A program made the position numbers and the translations under genes. The notes beneath the pieces are model-generated. The model saw only the letters and a list, made by a program, of their open reading frames with translations. It did not search any database and was not told the DNA's origin. From Hypomyces perniciosus (lineage: Eukaryota; Ascomycota; Sordariomycetes; Hypocreales; Hypocreaceae): 64,000 nt of DNA. Below, piece after piece: positions 32,022 to 43,200 of this stretch (position 1 is the stretch's first letter; every line of letters starts with the position of its first letter). Location: contig SPDT01000005.1 of assembly GCA_008477525.1 (NCBI GenBank), forward strand, positions 3,410,001 to 3,474,000. The letters run 5' to 3'.

Positions 32022-34361
32022 ATGCATCCTCAGATACAGGCCCAGGAGGACCAGGAGAACCTGTGGGACCTTTTCCCTTGGAAATACTTCCCTGGGTATA
32101 CTCAATCCCAGCGTTGCGCATCCATATCGTCATGGATATGGCAATTCGGTTACGATATCGAGAAGAGCGACGATGATACAAAGCGGCGATGGGTTTGCAA
32201 GGTCTGCGTAAAGAGTAGTAAGCAAAAACCTCACTCGACTGCCTCGAATGGCACACAGAACGCAGAGATCCACCTCTGGACCGACCACAGCATCTGGGAT
32301 CCTTCAGGCAGGCGGAAGCCGCCAAGTAAAGCAAAAGAGAATACGTCATCAAGGAATATCGCCGAGATGATGAAGCTGAACACATATAACTCGCGAGAAC
32401 AGCAGATTGCCAACCAGATCATCGGCCGTTTTGATCGATTAGCCTTCCAGCGCTTGGTAGTCTGTTGGATCATCAACAGTAATTCCTCCTTCCGACAAAG
32501 CGAAGATCCGTACCTCCGCGCAGTTTTCGAGTACCTCAATCCCCTCGTGAAGACGACCGAGGCACATATCACCCACGATACCGTTCGCAGACGCATCCTT
32601 AAGGTGTACGAAGAAAACATAGAGGAAATAAAGCGAGTGTTGGCGGCAGCCCCAGGGCTGATTCACATAGCGTTCGATGGCTGGAGGTCGAATAATCGCC
32701 ATGCTCTATATGGAATCGTTTGCTATTTTCTTGATACCGTTGGCCAGCCACAAAAACTTGTCCTTGGACTTCCAGAGCTTGTCGATCGTCATTCTGGGGA
32801 GAATATTGCTGCTCATGTTGTCGATATCCTTCGGAGCTATGATATAACCCAGAAGGTCGGATACTTTACACTTGATAACGCCAGCAACAACGATACAGCG
32901 ATGAAGGAAATCGGAAAAGCGCTGGGCTTTAAGGGAGAAACCCGGCGATTACGCTGCTTTGGCCATATCCTTAATCTTGCTGTTAAAGCGCTGCTTTTTG
33001 GCCATGACTCTGAGGCATTTGAGGATGATATCCTTGGAAATGAGGCGCTTAATGCGAAGGCCCATGAGATGTGGAGACGGAAAGGCCCTATTGGGAAACT
33101 CCATAACCTTGTCGTTTGGATTCATCGTTCAGACTTACTAACTAATCTCCTTCGGTCTCTTCAGTTGGTCGCGTTCGAGAAGTCTGAGGATCCGACAATA
33201 CAAGCGAAAAAGCCTCTAGATGTCATTACTGATGTGGTAACTCGTTGGCTTTCTACTCTTTACATGATCCGACGCGCTCTTCTCCTGAAGGACTTCCTTG
33301 AAGAACTCTGGTATAGGCAGAAAAACGAGTGGGAAGGGTCAATTTTAAGGGGAAAGAAGTCGAGGAGTGAAATGCCACTTTGTCTCAGGGATGACAACAA
33401 ACTCGATGAGAAGGATTGGAATATTATCGCTCTTTTTAACGAGGTCCTCCAACATTTTGAGCATGTTTTAATTACCCTTGAAGGTGACGGTCGACAGCGG
33501 ATGCGAAAGTATGGCTATACTAAAGCATATGGATGCTCTTGGGATCTTATGTTTGGCTACGAGTACCTGCTTAATAAAATGGAGGTATATAAGGCCGCTG
33601 CTCATCGATATCCCGACCCTGAGCACTTCAAGGTCAATATTAATCTCTGCTGGAAGAAACTTGATGAGTACTACTCGCGGCTTGATGAGACACCGGTCTA
33701 TTATGCAGCTGTCGCGCTTCATCCAGCATATCGTTGGGGATACTTTGAGGACATATGGGCAGATCGCCCAGAATGGATCCAGACTGCAAAGTCCCTTGTG
33801 GAGGGGCTGTATAGGTCTCAATACGATCCGCAGGTCGTTTCTCGAGACCGAGAACCGGTTATGAAGAAGCAGCGAACTTATCGAAATCCCTTCAACGAGT
33901 ACTGCGAGGAGTCTCGTCAGGCGCCGGCATTATTACAGTCGCCATTCACTCCTGCTTCGTCAGCTGTGGGAGATGAATATAACGATTGGTTTCGAGACGT
34001 ACATAAATCGGATCAGAGGATCCTGGATCCCATCAGCTATTGGTGCGACAGACGGGAGGAATATCCTCGCCTATCACGGATGGCCCTTGATGTTCTTTCT
34101 ACTCTTCCAATGTCTGCTGACGTTGAGAGACTTTTCTCTACGGCCGGCAGAATGGTTCGAGATGACCGGGCAAATCTGGATGCTAGTACAATTGGAATGA
34201 CGCAGACGGTGAGATCGTGGCTTCGTGGGGGATATATTCGAAGTGTGGAGAAGCTTCTTGAAGAGGTTGAGTTATCGGATACCGATCCGCTTGCCGAACT
34301 GAGCTTTATAGAAGCTCGTGAAGTAACAGGTGGGCGAATTGTATGTACTATCCCTCTCTAG
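32022..34361 (+). CDS. hAT-family transposase (779 aa), intact
   Basis: Single exon. Near residues 55-95 there is a BED-type zinc finger (WVCKVCVK, then HLWTDH: C-x2-C...H-x4-H), which should bind the element ends. The RNase-H-like catalytic core follows, with aspartates in HIAFDGWRSNN and in YFTLDNASNND. An alpha-helical insertion region contains DVVTRWLSTLYMIRRAL. The C-terminal dimerisation domain (YPRLSRMALDVLSTLPMSADVERLFSTAG) contains the conserved glutamate of the catalytic triad. The length, 779 residues, fits fungal hAT (Restless/Tfo1-like) transposases. All key motifs are present and there are no stops, so the protein could be active. It should cut and paste DNA in the nucleus with 8-bp target duplication. 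Confidence 0.93.
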   Translation: MHPQIQAQEDQENLWDLFPWKYFPGYTQSQRCASISSWIWQFGYDIEKSDDDTKRRWVCKVCVKSSKQKPHSTASNGTQNAEIHLWTDHSIWDPSGRRKPPSKAKENTSSRNIAEMMKLNTYNSREQQIANQIIGRFDRLAFQRLVVCWIINSNSSFRQSEDPYLRAVFEYLNPLVKTTEAHITHDTVRRRILKVYEENIEEIKRVLAAAPGLIHIAFDGWRSNNRHALYGIVCYFLDTVGQPQKLVLGLPELVDRHSGENIAAHVVDILRSYDITQKVGYFTLDNASNNDTAMKEIGKALGFKGETRRLRCFGHILNLAVKALLFGHDSEAFEDDILGNEALNAKAHEMWRRKGPIGKLHNLVVWIHRSDLLTNLLRSLQLVAFEKSEDPTIQAKKPLDVITDVVTRWLSTLYMIRRALLLKDFLEELWYRQKNEWEGSILRGKKSRSEMPLCLRDDNKLDEKDWNIIALFNEVLQHFEHVLITLEGDGRQRMRKYGYTKAYGCSWDLMFGYEYLLNKMEVYKAAAHRYPDPEHFKVNINLCWKKLDEYYSRLDETPVYYAAVALHPAYRWGYFEDIWADRPEWIQTAKSLVEGLYRSQYDPQVVSRDREPVMKKQRTYRNPFNEYCEESRQAPALLQSPFTPASSAVGDEYNDWFRDVHKSDQRILDPISYWCDRREEYPRLSRMALDVLSTLPMSADVERLFSTAGRMVRDDRANLDASTIGMTQTVRSWLRGGYIRSVEKLLEEVELSDTDPLAELSFIEAREVTGGRIVCTIPL

Positions 34362-34683
34362 ACTTTATTTATAGCGCACTGGCTAGAGCCTGGGCTCATT
34401 AAGAAAGTGCTTGTTTTAATTATGTATAATAAGAGAGATATCCTGTATAATGAATTTTGTTGCTTGGTGATCATTGAGATGGTTACAGTGACTGTGGTGA
34501 GTACTATATATAGTAACTAATCTATTAGCGCGATACCTTTCCTATTTAGGTAACCCCATCCACGCATCCATTTCCATTTCCATCCATTCCATGCGACTGC
34601 TCTGGGCGTCCATTCCACCCATTCCACTGCACGTTGACTGAAATGGACGTCCATCCACTCAGCTAAGGCTGCGTGGATGGAAA

Positions 34684-34703
34684 TGGAATGGATCGCCAGC
34701 CTG
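34684..34703 (-). repeat. hAT right terminal inverted repeat
   Basis: Inverted partner of 31286-31305, followed directly by the second GGTTATAT duplication. Subterminal TGGAAATGGA-type repeats lie at about 34,555-34,690. Confidence 0.9.
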
Positions 34704-34912
34704 GGTTATATCCCTGCTCTACGATATCGAGGAATGACGGTTCCCCGTGGGTGTCCAGACTTGACGTCTTGTAGCTAATAGCATCGAGTACTTTGGACCA
34801 TTTACTTACAACTCTCTGCCGACCAGAACTAGACCTAAATACTGAGGACATAATACTTTGCACGGGGTGAAACCTTCCGCGAAAGGAGATCGGCAAGACA
34901 AAACCCACCTAC

Positions 34913-35614
34913 TCACTGCTTCAGCTCATCACCGCTCTCCGGCCTCCTCGCTACATAGCAATAAAGCTCAACAGTTTGTGTCAAGTCCCTCAAATCCTTC
35001 TCAACCAAAATCTTTCCCAACTCAAACCCACACTTCCTCAAAACCCCCCTACTCGCTGTATTCTCCTCCACCGTAATCGCCGTAACACACTCTCTTACCA
35101 CAACCCCCTCCTCCCCAATCTCCTCATCGGCCAGAGTATTCCTATCAACTTTGATCTCAGCCTCCATCCTCGGCAACTCCCACCAAGCTCTCATCATCCC
35201 CCTCACCATCTCAGTGGCATACCCTTCCCCCCAAGCTTCTTTCCGAAGCATGTATCCTATCATAGGCCAGCCCAAGAATCCCTCTCTGTTGTGCACACCG
35301 CATACACCTATCATCTCGCCCGTAGACAACAAGCAAACGACGTAGTTCACATTGCGCTCTCCTTTAGCGGATAACTTGGCTTCAAGAATCGAACGCGAGG
35401 TTTCCATGTCCAGATCGGGGGTTCCGGTGGGGGACCAGCGCATAACTTCTGGCTGACTGCGGAGTGCGTAAATGTCCTCGAGGTCGCTTCGTGCATATGG
35501 GCGGAGAAGCAGACGCTCGGTTTTGATGATGGGGCGGGAGGGTGTTGGAGGGTAGGGGAGAGAGGGGAGAGAGGTTTTGACAGCGATCCGTTCTAGAGGC
35601 GTTGGCGGAACCAT
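34913..35614 (-). CDS. GNAT-family N-acetyltransferase (233 aa)
   Basis: Single exon with ATG at 35614. The frame shows the RimJ/RimL-like (Acetyltransf_3) layout: TERLLLRPYARSDLEDIYAL near residue 32, EVMRWSP, a central MIGVCGVHNREG strand, and the acetyl-CoA loop in MLRKEAWGEGYATEM near residue 130 (R-x2-G-x-G/A motif). The typical late ENTASRGVLRKCGFE lies before the end. Such enzymes acetylate amino groups of small molecules or proteins, and the substrate is unknown. The acidic insert DEEIGEEGVVV lies between motif A and motif B. The gene is intact and close to the right end of the hAT element, and it may have been spared only by chance. Confidence 0.88.
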   Translation of the reverse strand: MVPPTPLERIAVKTSLPSLPYPPTPSRPIIKTERLLLRPYARSDLEDIYALRSQPEVMRWSPTGTPDLDMETSRSILEAKLSAKGERNVNYVVCLLSTGEMIGVCGVHNREGFLGWPMIGYMLRKEAWGEGYATEMVRGMMRAWWELPRMEAEIKVDRNTLADEEIGEEGVVVRECVTAITVEENTASRGVLRKCGFELGKILVEKDLRDLTQTVELYCYVARRPESGDELKQ

Positions 35615-36153
35615 GGTAACTTTATGAATATTGTTGAAGCGGGATATAGTGAGGTGTTTTTGGGCTCAGATGAAAGAGGAGATCACTGCTTCTTAAAGCA
35701 TCAACGCCATGACTCAGAGAGCTTAGTTGACTCAGCCGTATGCATGATTACCCCGACTGACCACTACTTTGAAGCTCGCTTGGTCAAAGATTGCCAGCCC
35801 TCTCTCTACTTGCATTTAAAGCATCATCCTTCGAAGTAGTTTGATGTATTGTGTGCGTTCCAAACCGTCACAATGGGATAATATATCCGTCGTTGTATAT
35901 GCGTGTCGTAACGTATTTGGGAAAAAATAGCTAAAGACCAAAATCGCTGATTCCATGCTTATTCTTCCTTTCCCAACTTAGCTTTGGTAAAACAAAAAAC
36001 GTAGTCTCCAAGCCCAACTCCAGGATCGCCAAACACCACTGTAAAACCATTAAAAAGGGTCGATGGGTGTATGTATTACAAAAAGCCTTTTGTTTCCAAA
36101 CTCCGCCTTTCCGCCCAAGCACTGTTCTCTCAGAAAGGAAGAACCAATCCAGG
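35615..36153. other. Intergenic, shared flank
   Basis: Promoter side of the GNAT gene and 3' flank of the glycosyltransferase-like gene. Short frames only, with no motif recognised. Confidence 0.5.
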
Positions 36154-37741
36154 TCATGAGTGTTTATCCAAAACAGAATCCCACAGCAGGGGTCCCTCAC
36201 AGATGAACTCTTCAGCGTAGGATCGGTAGCGCTCAAGGACGTCGGTTTGTCCGATTTTTTCGTTTCCACTCTGGGGGCTAAAGCTGTAGTGCGAAACAAC
36301 ACCACCGCCATCTGCTACAGCATCTGCAAATAGAAAAAAAAAGCGTCAGTACTGGGTTGCTGCAACCGACTGCCATAATTGGGAGTGTAACTCACGTCTT
36401 CCAAGCTTCTGGGGCATGGTAACGGCGAAATGATGCTCGTCATCACCTGCAATGGGTTTGGCCTGGTTGATATCCTTGCCTGATATGGCAATGAACTGGA
36501 TGCCCATGCGGCGATACTGGAAATCCCAGGTGCTGAAGCGATACCGGTCCAGCTCGCCATTCTCAATGTTCTCAAACAAGCTGTAATGCTCCTGGGCAGC
36601 GACCTGCCACTTCGACCAGCCGGCGCCGAAGGGATCGTAATCGGTCTCTAGGATCGGGGTTCGGTCGAGGACGTGGTCGACCTTGCCCCTCAAGGGCAGC
36701 CATCGGTGCTTCTGGTGGTCCGGAGGAGACCAGTCTTTGACTTCGAAGTTGCTAGAGCCGTCCCAAGCGGGAAGCAGGGACGTCCGCCAGTCCAACTTGG
36801 TGCCAGGCTCGGGGGCTGGGTAGGGCGTGTTCAACTCGGGGAGATAGGGCCTCACAGCACCGAGGCTCCAGTGCACCCAGCTCAGCAAGGGCTGGTTGAC
36901 GACGTTGGCGGAGACGACGTAGAATTCAGGATGGGTGGCTTTCGTGGTCACGAGGGAGGGTAGGACAGTGTCCTCGATGTAGACCTATGGAGGGTATGTA
37001 TGAGTATGGATGCGCTATTGCGGGCGATGGGAGGGGCATGGGAGGGATCCATACAATGTCATCGTCCATCTTAACGTAGAGGACATCGTCTTCGATCTTG
37101 TCGTAGGAGGAGGCGTATCCGCCTTGGCTGAGATCGATCTCCCATCGTTTATAGTCGGGCTCGCTCTCAATCAGCTTGTCGAGGAACTTCAAGTCGGTCT
37201 CGTCTCTGGTTCGCTGGAGGAAAATGACACCGTCGAGGACGCCTCCATGCTTGACCAAGTTGCGCTGTCAACCGGCCTCTTGCGTTAGCACACCAGTATC
37301 CTCAGCGTAATTAACCAATCAATGCCCCCCTCTGCTCGCTATGCAATTCACCTTCAGGTAGCAATCCAGGATCGAGACGGTGGCGCGACGGCCGAAAAAC
37401 ACCAGCCCCATGATCTTCTTCACCTCAGACGGCCGCTTCCAAGGCTGGCGGCCTTTCTCGTTCGGAACGCAGAGGGTTTCGTTCGTGACATGTCGGTGCG
37501 TACCCACAGGGCATTCGTGCTCGTGGTGTTGATTGTGGTGTTGATCGTGGTCCTGGTTGTTGTTGTTGTTGTTGTTGCTGTTTTTGTTCTTGTTCAAGAG
37601 GTTGTCGATGTGATGATTGAAGGACGGGATGCCACCGCCTAGGTTGTTGAGCAGATGGAAGCACCAGACGTAGACAATCAGCGAGATCACGAATATGGCG
37701 CCGCCTAGAACGGCTCGCCTTTGGGCGAAGGCGATTAACAT
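36154..37741 (-). CDS. Golgi-type II membrane glycosyltransferase-like protein (452 aa, four exons)
   Basis: Exons: 37741-37352, 37264-37055, 36984-36396 and 36323-36154; introns of 70-87 bp join with matching phases. The N-terminus has a short basic stretch and one transmembrane anchor (AVLGGAIFVISLIVYVWCF), typical of type II Golgi enzymes. A stem rich in Asn, His and Gln (NNNNNNNQDHDQHHNQHHEH) comes next. The luminal domain contains GVIFLQRTRDETD, VLYVKMDDDIVYIED (a DDD motif that would bind metal and nucleotide sugar) and, near the end, AVADGGGVVSHYSFSPQ with TDVLERYRSYA. The family occurs widely in ascomycetes but has little characterised function; the acceptor is unknown. Cell-wall or glycoprotein glycosylation is inferred. 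Confidence 0.8.
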
Positions 37742-39579
37742 CGCCGCTGATGTCGCTGATATCGCTGCTGTTGCAGTTGCTGTTGAGTGGATGCGTGTGT
37801 TGTAGGTAAGCTGTCGTGTGTGGTGTGTGTCCCGGTATGTAATAGTAGTAATAGTGCTAGCAACAGAGCCAAGAAAGAGAAGGGGGCCCTAGTATTATTA
37901 CGAGAGAGGGAGGGAGATCTCCAGTGTCTTACATAGTGGTGTCGTAGTATCCCGCACAAGCCGGCAAGCAGCAAGCCAATATAAAAAGAGACAAAGTTTA
38001 GGTATGGAATCGCGTGTGCTCCGTACTATATACTATGTATGTACTACTACGGAGTACTATGTGTGAAGCTCGGGCACTCTACTGCACTCGGCCCTGTTAT
38101 CTACGGAGGAGTACTAGTAGTAGTATTCGATGTTAATTTTCCGTATGGTTAGAATGGTTAGTGCGCAGGGGAATGGGGAAACAGTCTTCAAGACGAGCTG
38201 GTACTAATATTATTAATGTGTGCGGAAGAAGCCCGACCAGCATGGTGGTATATACTACTCCGTCCGTACTGCTCGTGCCACCACCATAACCTATAAACTC
38301 ATTAGGTATGTATCTAGCACTCTGTCTACTGCTACTACTAGGACGCACGCGTTGAAGAAGAAAAGAAAAAGAAGAAATCCAAGGTTTGTTACTCTCTTGT
38401 TCACTTTACCTTTCAGCGGCCACAGACGGAAGCTTGACTTGACGCTAAGGATCAGCCGCAGGAATGGTGCATTTTCAAGATTGAGGGGAATGAGAGATCC
38501 GCTTTGGCGCTGAAGACCTATTTTAATTTTAATTTTTGTGACGATTAATCCCTTTCATTTTTTGCTGGGTACCTTCATTCACAGACCTAAGAGGGGGTCC
38601 TGTATCACGTCACCCGTGAACTATTTCGGATACTATACGAAGTACGGAGTAGATAATACGTGTAATAGCAGTAGTACTACTACTACTATCTTTTACTATC
38701 GTTGAGATCTCGGGTCTGTCCGCTTTGGGGCTCGTTAACCTCGATGTCTCACGTCGTTGTGTTGGCGGTGCGTTGCGCCCACTAATAATATGCAACACCA
38801 CCACGCAGGCGGCAAAAAAAGGATGCTAAATGGACGACGGCGTTCGATATTACTCTTTATTCATGCATGCGGCTGTCGACAATCGGGCTCTGTTAAGAAA
38901 AAGAAAAGAAAAAAAAGGGGGGTGGCAATGCTATGTAAAATCCTTCGTGGTCGGCATGATGTGAAGCTAAGCATCACTTACATACCATAGCCTATCTCCG
39001 ATGCATCATCGCAGATCAGATCATGCTCAACGCCTCGTACAACTGGAGCGCGTGCAGGCATCCATTCTCGTGCTCAGCTTGCAAAGAGCCATGCTTGCGA
39101 GACTTTCACCAGGGCGCACGCAACAGCAAGGAGGCGCGAGTCGGACCAAAGTCTAGAACACACTCATCTCTTTTGCCTCGCATTCGGTCTGTCACACGTT
39201 GCTACTGTGATTGGCTTGGGCCTGATGACCTGTCTCATCGCAACGGGCAACCCCTGTGCCCTGTGGCTTGAGCCGTGATCAACATTATCCCTCCCAATTG
39301 TGTGATCTGCGGCTGTTGGTACTAGTACGGAGTAGTACTACTACTCGCTCGGCCCTTCAATAAAAATCTTACTTACCCACTTGAGCCCAGTTAGGTTCCC
39401 TGCATCTGTGCGTACATAAGATAACAAGTCTTTGTCAGCTATGCTGAGCATCACGAAGCCTCTTACGAAGCAGTTGTACATACGGAGTACTCCGTACGGA
39501 GTACAGAGAGCAGACCCGGTTGGACGGCGATGATCTCCGTTTCGTGTTGTTGACATTCTTCTTCGGATTTATCCTTTAT
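37742..39579. other. Long intergenic region rich in TACGGAGTA motifs and trinucleotide runs
   Basis: Exact TACGGAGTA or its complement occurs at 38048, 38643, 39326 and three times overlapping at 39481-39503, with several one-base variants near 38,030, 38,100 and 38,250. ACT/AGT trinucleotide runs occur at about 38,320-38,340 and 38,670-38,690. No coding exon is supported. It includes the promoter of the glycosyltransferase-like gene at its left end. Confidence 0.6.
39481..39503. repeat. Three overlapping TACGGAGTA/TACTCCGTA palindromic motifs
   Basis: The stretch reads TACGGAGTAC, TCCGTACGGA and GTA in succession, so three nine-base motifs in alternating orientation overlap by two bases. 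It is the densest cluster of a motif that recurs across the window. Confidence 0.7.
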
Positions 39580-40200
39580 TTATTTTTTTGCCACAAACCA
39601 TTGCTCACTAGCAATACCCCCCCTGTTATCCTTCATTCCACCTTTTAACACCCTGCATTGAGCCGAAGCCGTTGCACGAGGATCGGACTCTGATTTGACT
39701 GTCAGTCTCACAATTCCGATATCCTCTGCGTCTTCTGCTGCATCAACAGCCACATTGATACTGACGCTCTCGCCGCCATATTGTGCTGCAATCAGCGCGT
39801 TTGGCAGCTCGACTCTCCATCCTGAGCCCCTGACTTGCACGTCCAGTCGGAAAACATCCCAGCCAAAATAATCCTTGGCCATGTCCTGTGGACGCTGTGT
39901 CTCGTGATGGGAAAAGGTCCCATTGTTGGTTAGGCTAAACGAACAAATCACGCCGCTGCCTGTCGGCTTGTTCTTCCCGGTTTCTAGCCTTCTGCCAGGG
40001 CCTAACTTGACTCCATACGAGTACTCGTGAGAGCTTCTAGTGCCGCCGAGAGGCCGAATCCCCACAGTATAAGACAGCACGCCCGCAGCATCACGATGAA
40101 GGTCGAGGATGTAAAAGTGCACCATCCATGTCGCTGCCACTGTGCTTGTCCACGCTGTCCAACTATTGCTTTTTGCACCAACCGAGTGGAACGAGGACAT
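39580..40200 (-). pseudogene. C-terminal fragment of a larger secreted-type protein
   Basis: One open frame of about 206 codons. The residues form beta-rich, Ig-like modules: VLSYTVGIRPLGG, then GSGVICSFSLTNNG, then DVFRLDVQVRGSGWRVELPN, SVSINVAVDA and VRLTVKSESDP, ending QCRVLKGG. The series resembles NEW3/CARDB-type beta-sandwich domains found at the C-termini of secreted hydrolases. The first 25 residues do not fit that pattern and no signal peptide or catalytic domain precedes it, so I take it as a detached C-terminal part. The parent family is not identified. It points away from the helicase remnant that starts about 30 bases further on. Confidence 0.4.
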
Positions 40201-40229
40201 CGTGTATCGGGAGATTAACATGGCGGACT

Positions 40230-43200
40230 ATGATCACCGTTTCCCGACACCGCCCGGTCATGGGGGGGGACGATTACGACGTTGCAAACATATTTTCGCT
40301 GGAAGACCTTCATCGGGCAGTGCTATTGGTATACGTTGCAGTATACAGACGGACCTCTGATGCGTTCTCGCTCGAGACCAAGCGACCGCCACAGCCCCGC
40401 GGTGATTTCCTGGGCTACCATGATTCGCAGCGATTGAAGGCGAGCAACATACAGGTAGACCAGAACGTTGAGGCCTCGGCGGCCGCTGCCGATCGCTTGA
40501 TTCGGCATCCACTGCCGACTGCCCGAATTGAGGATGGCATGTCCGATGGCGAGAGCGATGTATTGGACCCTGAAATGTTTGCTAATGGCGATGGGAATGA
40601 CGGCACTCCAGATCCAGACTCAGACGCGCACACGGACGCTCTCCCTCGGGCTCACGGGGTTAAGTCGGTGGCGCCTAAGAAGACCACACCGGACGGACAG
40701 TGCCTCGACTCGGCACTCCGCGAACGCCTCCTGAATATCCAGTCGTTATTCGTGGAGTGCACTTCTGTGAGGCAAAGCCGTCGCCACGATGGGGCTGACC
40801 TGGAGGATAGTCAGCCCTTGTACGCATCCCTGGAGCCGATGACGAAGAGGGCCTAGAAGGCCCTCTTCGACAAAAGGCGCAAGACTTTTGGCTGGGATAA
40901 TCCCAAAGAAGTCTACGAGCGTACTCGAAGCCATGTCGCAACGTTTGCTAAGCTAGTTGAAAACAGAACTGTTGTATTAACAACATACTATACACTGCAC
41001 CATCGAAAGGTCAGGCGAAAGGAGCGAAACTTCATCTTTCTCGAGCGCAAGTCGAGTCTAGGGGGGAAGAAGAGACGCAGAGCAGGTCGGCTCTCTCGCG
41101 ATTCGAATACCGACTCCGACAGAGATGCGGCTGCGGATGCTGTTGCGGACAGTGATTGGCAGACCCCAGAGGAAGCCATTCGCGAGAGGAAGCGGTCTGC
41201 TCCATCAGGGGGCAAGCTCCGACGCTACCTCAAGGATGACGAGGAGTTGAAGAAGAGGCGAATATTCTTCCTGGACAACTTGGTTGACTGCAGGCCTGAT
41301 GGCAGTCTGGTCGAGTATGAGCTTAAGCGCTGCCTCCTTGGAGATATCCGATAGGACTTGTTAATCGTGGATGAAGCTTAGAATGCCAGAAAAGCATCTG
41401 GTGTTTTCAACAACACTTTCCGGTTATTAGGCTGGAATCATCTAGTCTGGGTCACGGGCACTCCTTTAATGAGTGACCTGTATAATATCATTTCACCCCT
41501 GACATTAATATGGAAGAAGTTCGACATCAACATTGCAGGTTGGAATTCGATGGATTTTGGAGAACTTTCTGGATTATGGAATCCACTTTACGATCTATCT
41601 AAAGAGGTGAATAAATGGGGTCTAGGGTCTCGCACTCGTGGAATTTTTTCAGAGTCGTTTATTGCCGATTATCCTCACGCTGACTGGGTCAAGATGACAG
41701 CGCTGTATGTATGATCGAGGGGTACGGATTTGGGAAAACGTTCCCGCTCTTGTGGAGAGGGCGGGGCGTGAAGCTGAGTGGTCCAGCGGCTTTGGTCAGC
41801 GCGTTGTTTCACGTATCTTGGCATCTATATCGCTTCGCCGCACTCTGAGATCTCGACTACTGCTTCCAGATAAAACGTTTATCTATCCTGGTTCCGACTT
41901 GCTGCCAACGACTATTATTACAGAAGAGCTCACCTATAGCAAAGACCTCGCCCGTCCAGTGAGAAACCATGGCATTGCAATGGCAATGTCGTCGTTTTCA
42001 CATGCCCAAGGCGAGAGTCGAGCGCCTAGTGCCTCTTAGGGAGGTGAGGGCTCCATTAATTTTGGCGCTTATAGGGAGGGGATCCTGATTGCAAACGATT
42101 ACTGGAATAATCAGATCCTGTATTCTGATTGCACTAACATTTTTTGGAAACCTAGACTATGTTAAGAAGGAACTCGCTAGGTTAAGGAATGCGGACGGTA
42201 TTACCGAGACGCAGGCTGCTCGATTAGAGCGAAACTCGCAAAAGGGCCGTGAGCCTAAAGTGGGCGTGGACCATATGCAAAAGTTGTTATCTTTTAATAA
42301 TAACGCCGGGCTTGATTATTTCTTTACCCGGATATATCTGGATTAGGAGGTGCTAACATTAGCTGGGCGCACGGGTTGGCTCCATTAGCTCACTGCCATT
42401 AACCCAACTATCACGCGAGTCCTTGAACTCTGCCACCAATATGTCGTGGATCAGAAGGAACATGTAGTAGTGTTTGTCGATACCCCATGGATTCAACGGT
42501 AAGTCCTTGCCCCTGGTTTGTGACTCTCCATTCTAGTTCGAATATGTCAAACCGTTGTACCAGACCAGCAAAAGTGAAGTGTACACCTCAGCAATTGTAG
42601 CTGATAGTGCAGGTTATATTGCATTTGACAGAATAGAGCGCTTTATAATAGCTGCTAGCTGACTTGAAGTGTTGATAGGATGACCTACGCGGCGTTGTTG
42701 ATGGCAGGATTCCAGGTCCTGACTGTGCGCTCCACGGATAAGCCTGGCGCAAAGATTGATACAGTGGATCAGTTTTCTGATCTAAAGTCGGACGCTGAGA
42801 TCTTTATGGCGAATATCAACATTATGAGCACCGGCGTTAACCTCTATCACGCCTGCTTAAAGGGTATTCTGACCAATCTCCACTTTAACGCCAAACTATT
42901 CTTCAGATTTATAGACGACTTAATCGACTAGGTCAATAAAGGCCATTATTTAGTATAATATTAAAGTCCAAGACACTTTCTATAATTACCAGGAATAGGT
43001 CTGTTTAACTAAATAGTCGAAATAACTTTTAGCTGAGTGCAGTCTCCTAGAATAGATAACAGGAACCCTTCACGAAGTTATCCTCTTTAAATTAATGCGG
43101 GCATATTTCCACTATCCCTTCAATAAATACAGCTAGGTAGTTCTCAAAGATCGGGATAGTAGAGATATTAACTATTATTCTGCAGAGGCAATCCGGCTTG

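Larger units (their letters stand above)
31286..34703 (+). mobile_element. Complete hAT DNA transposon (3,418 bp)
   Basis: The element is flanked by an exact 8-bp duplication, GGTTATAT (31278-31285 and 34704-34711), the hallmark length for hAT. Terminal inverted repeats are 20 bp with one mismatch: CAGGGTGGCGATCCATTCCA at the left and CAGGCTGGCGATCCATTCCA on the opposite strand at the right. Both ends carry many TCCATTTCCA/TCCATCCA words, likely subterminal transposase-binding repeats. One uninterrupted transposase gene fills the middle (32022-34361). Composition is normal and the frame is open, so this copy escaped RIP and is young. Confidence 0.93.
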
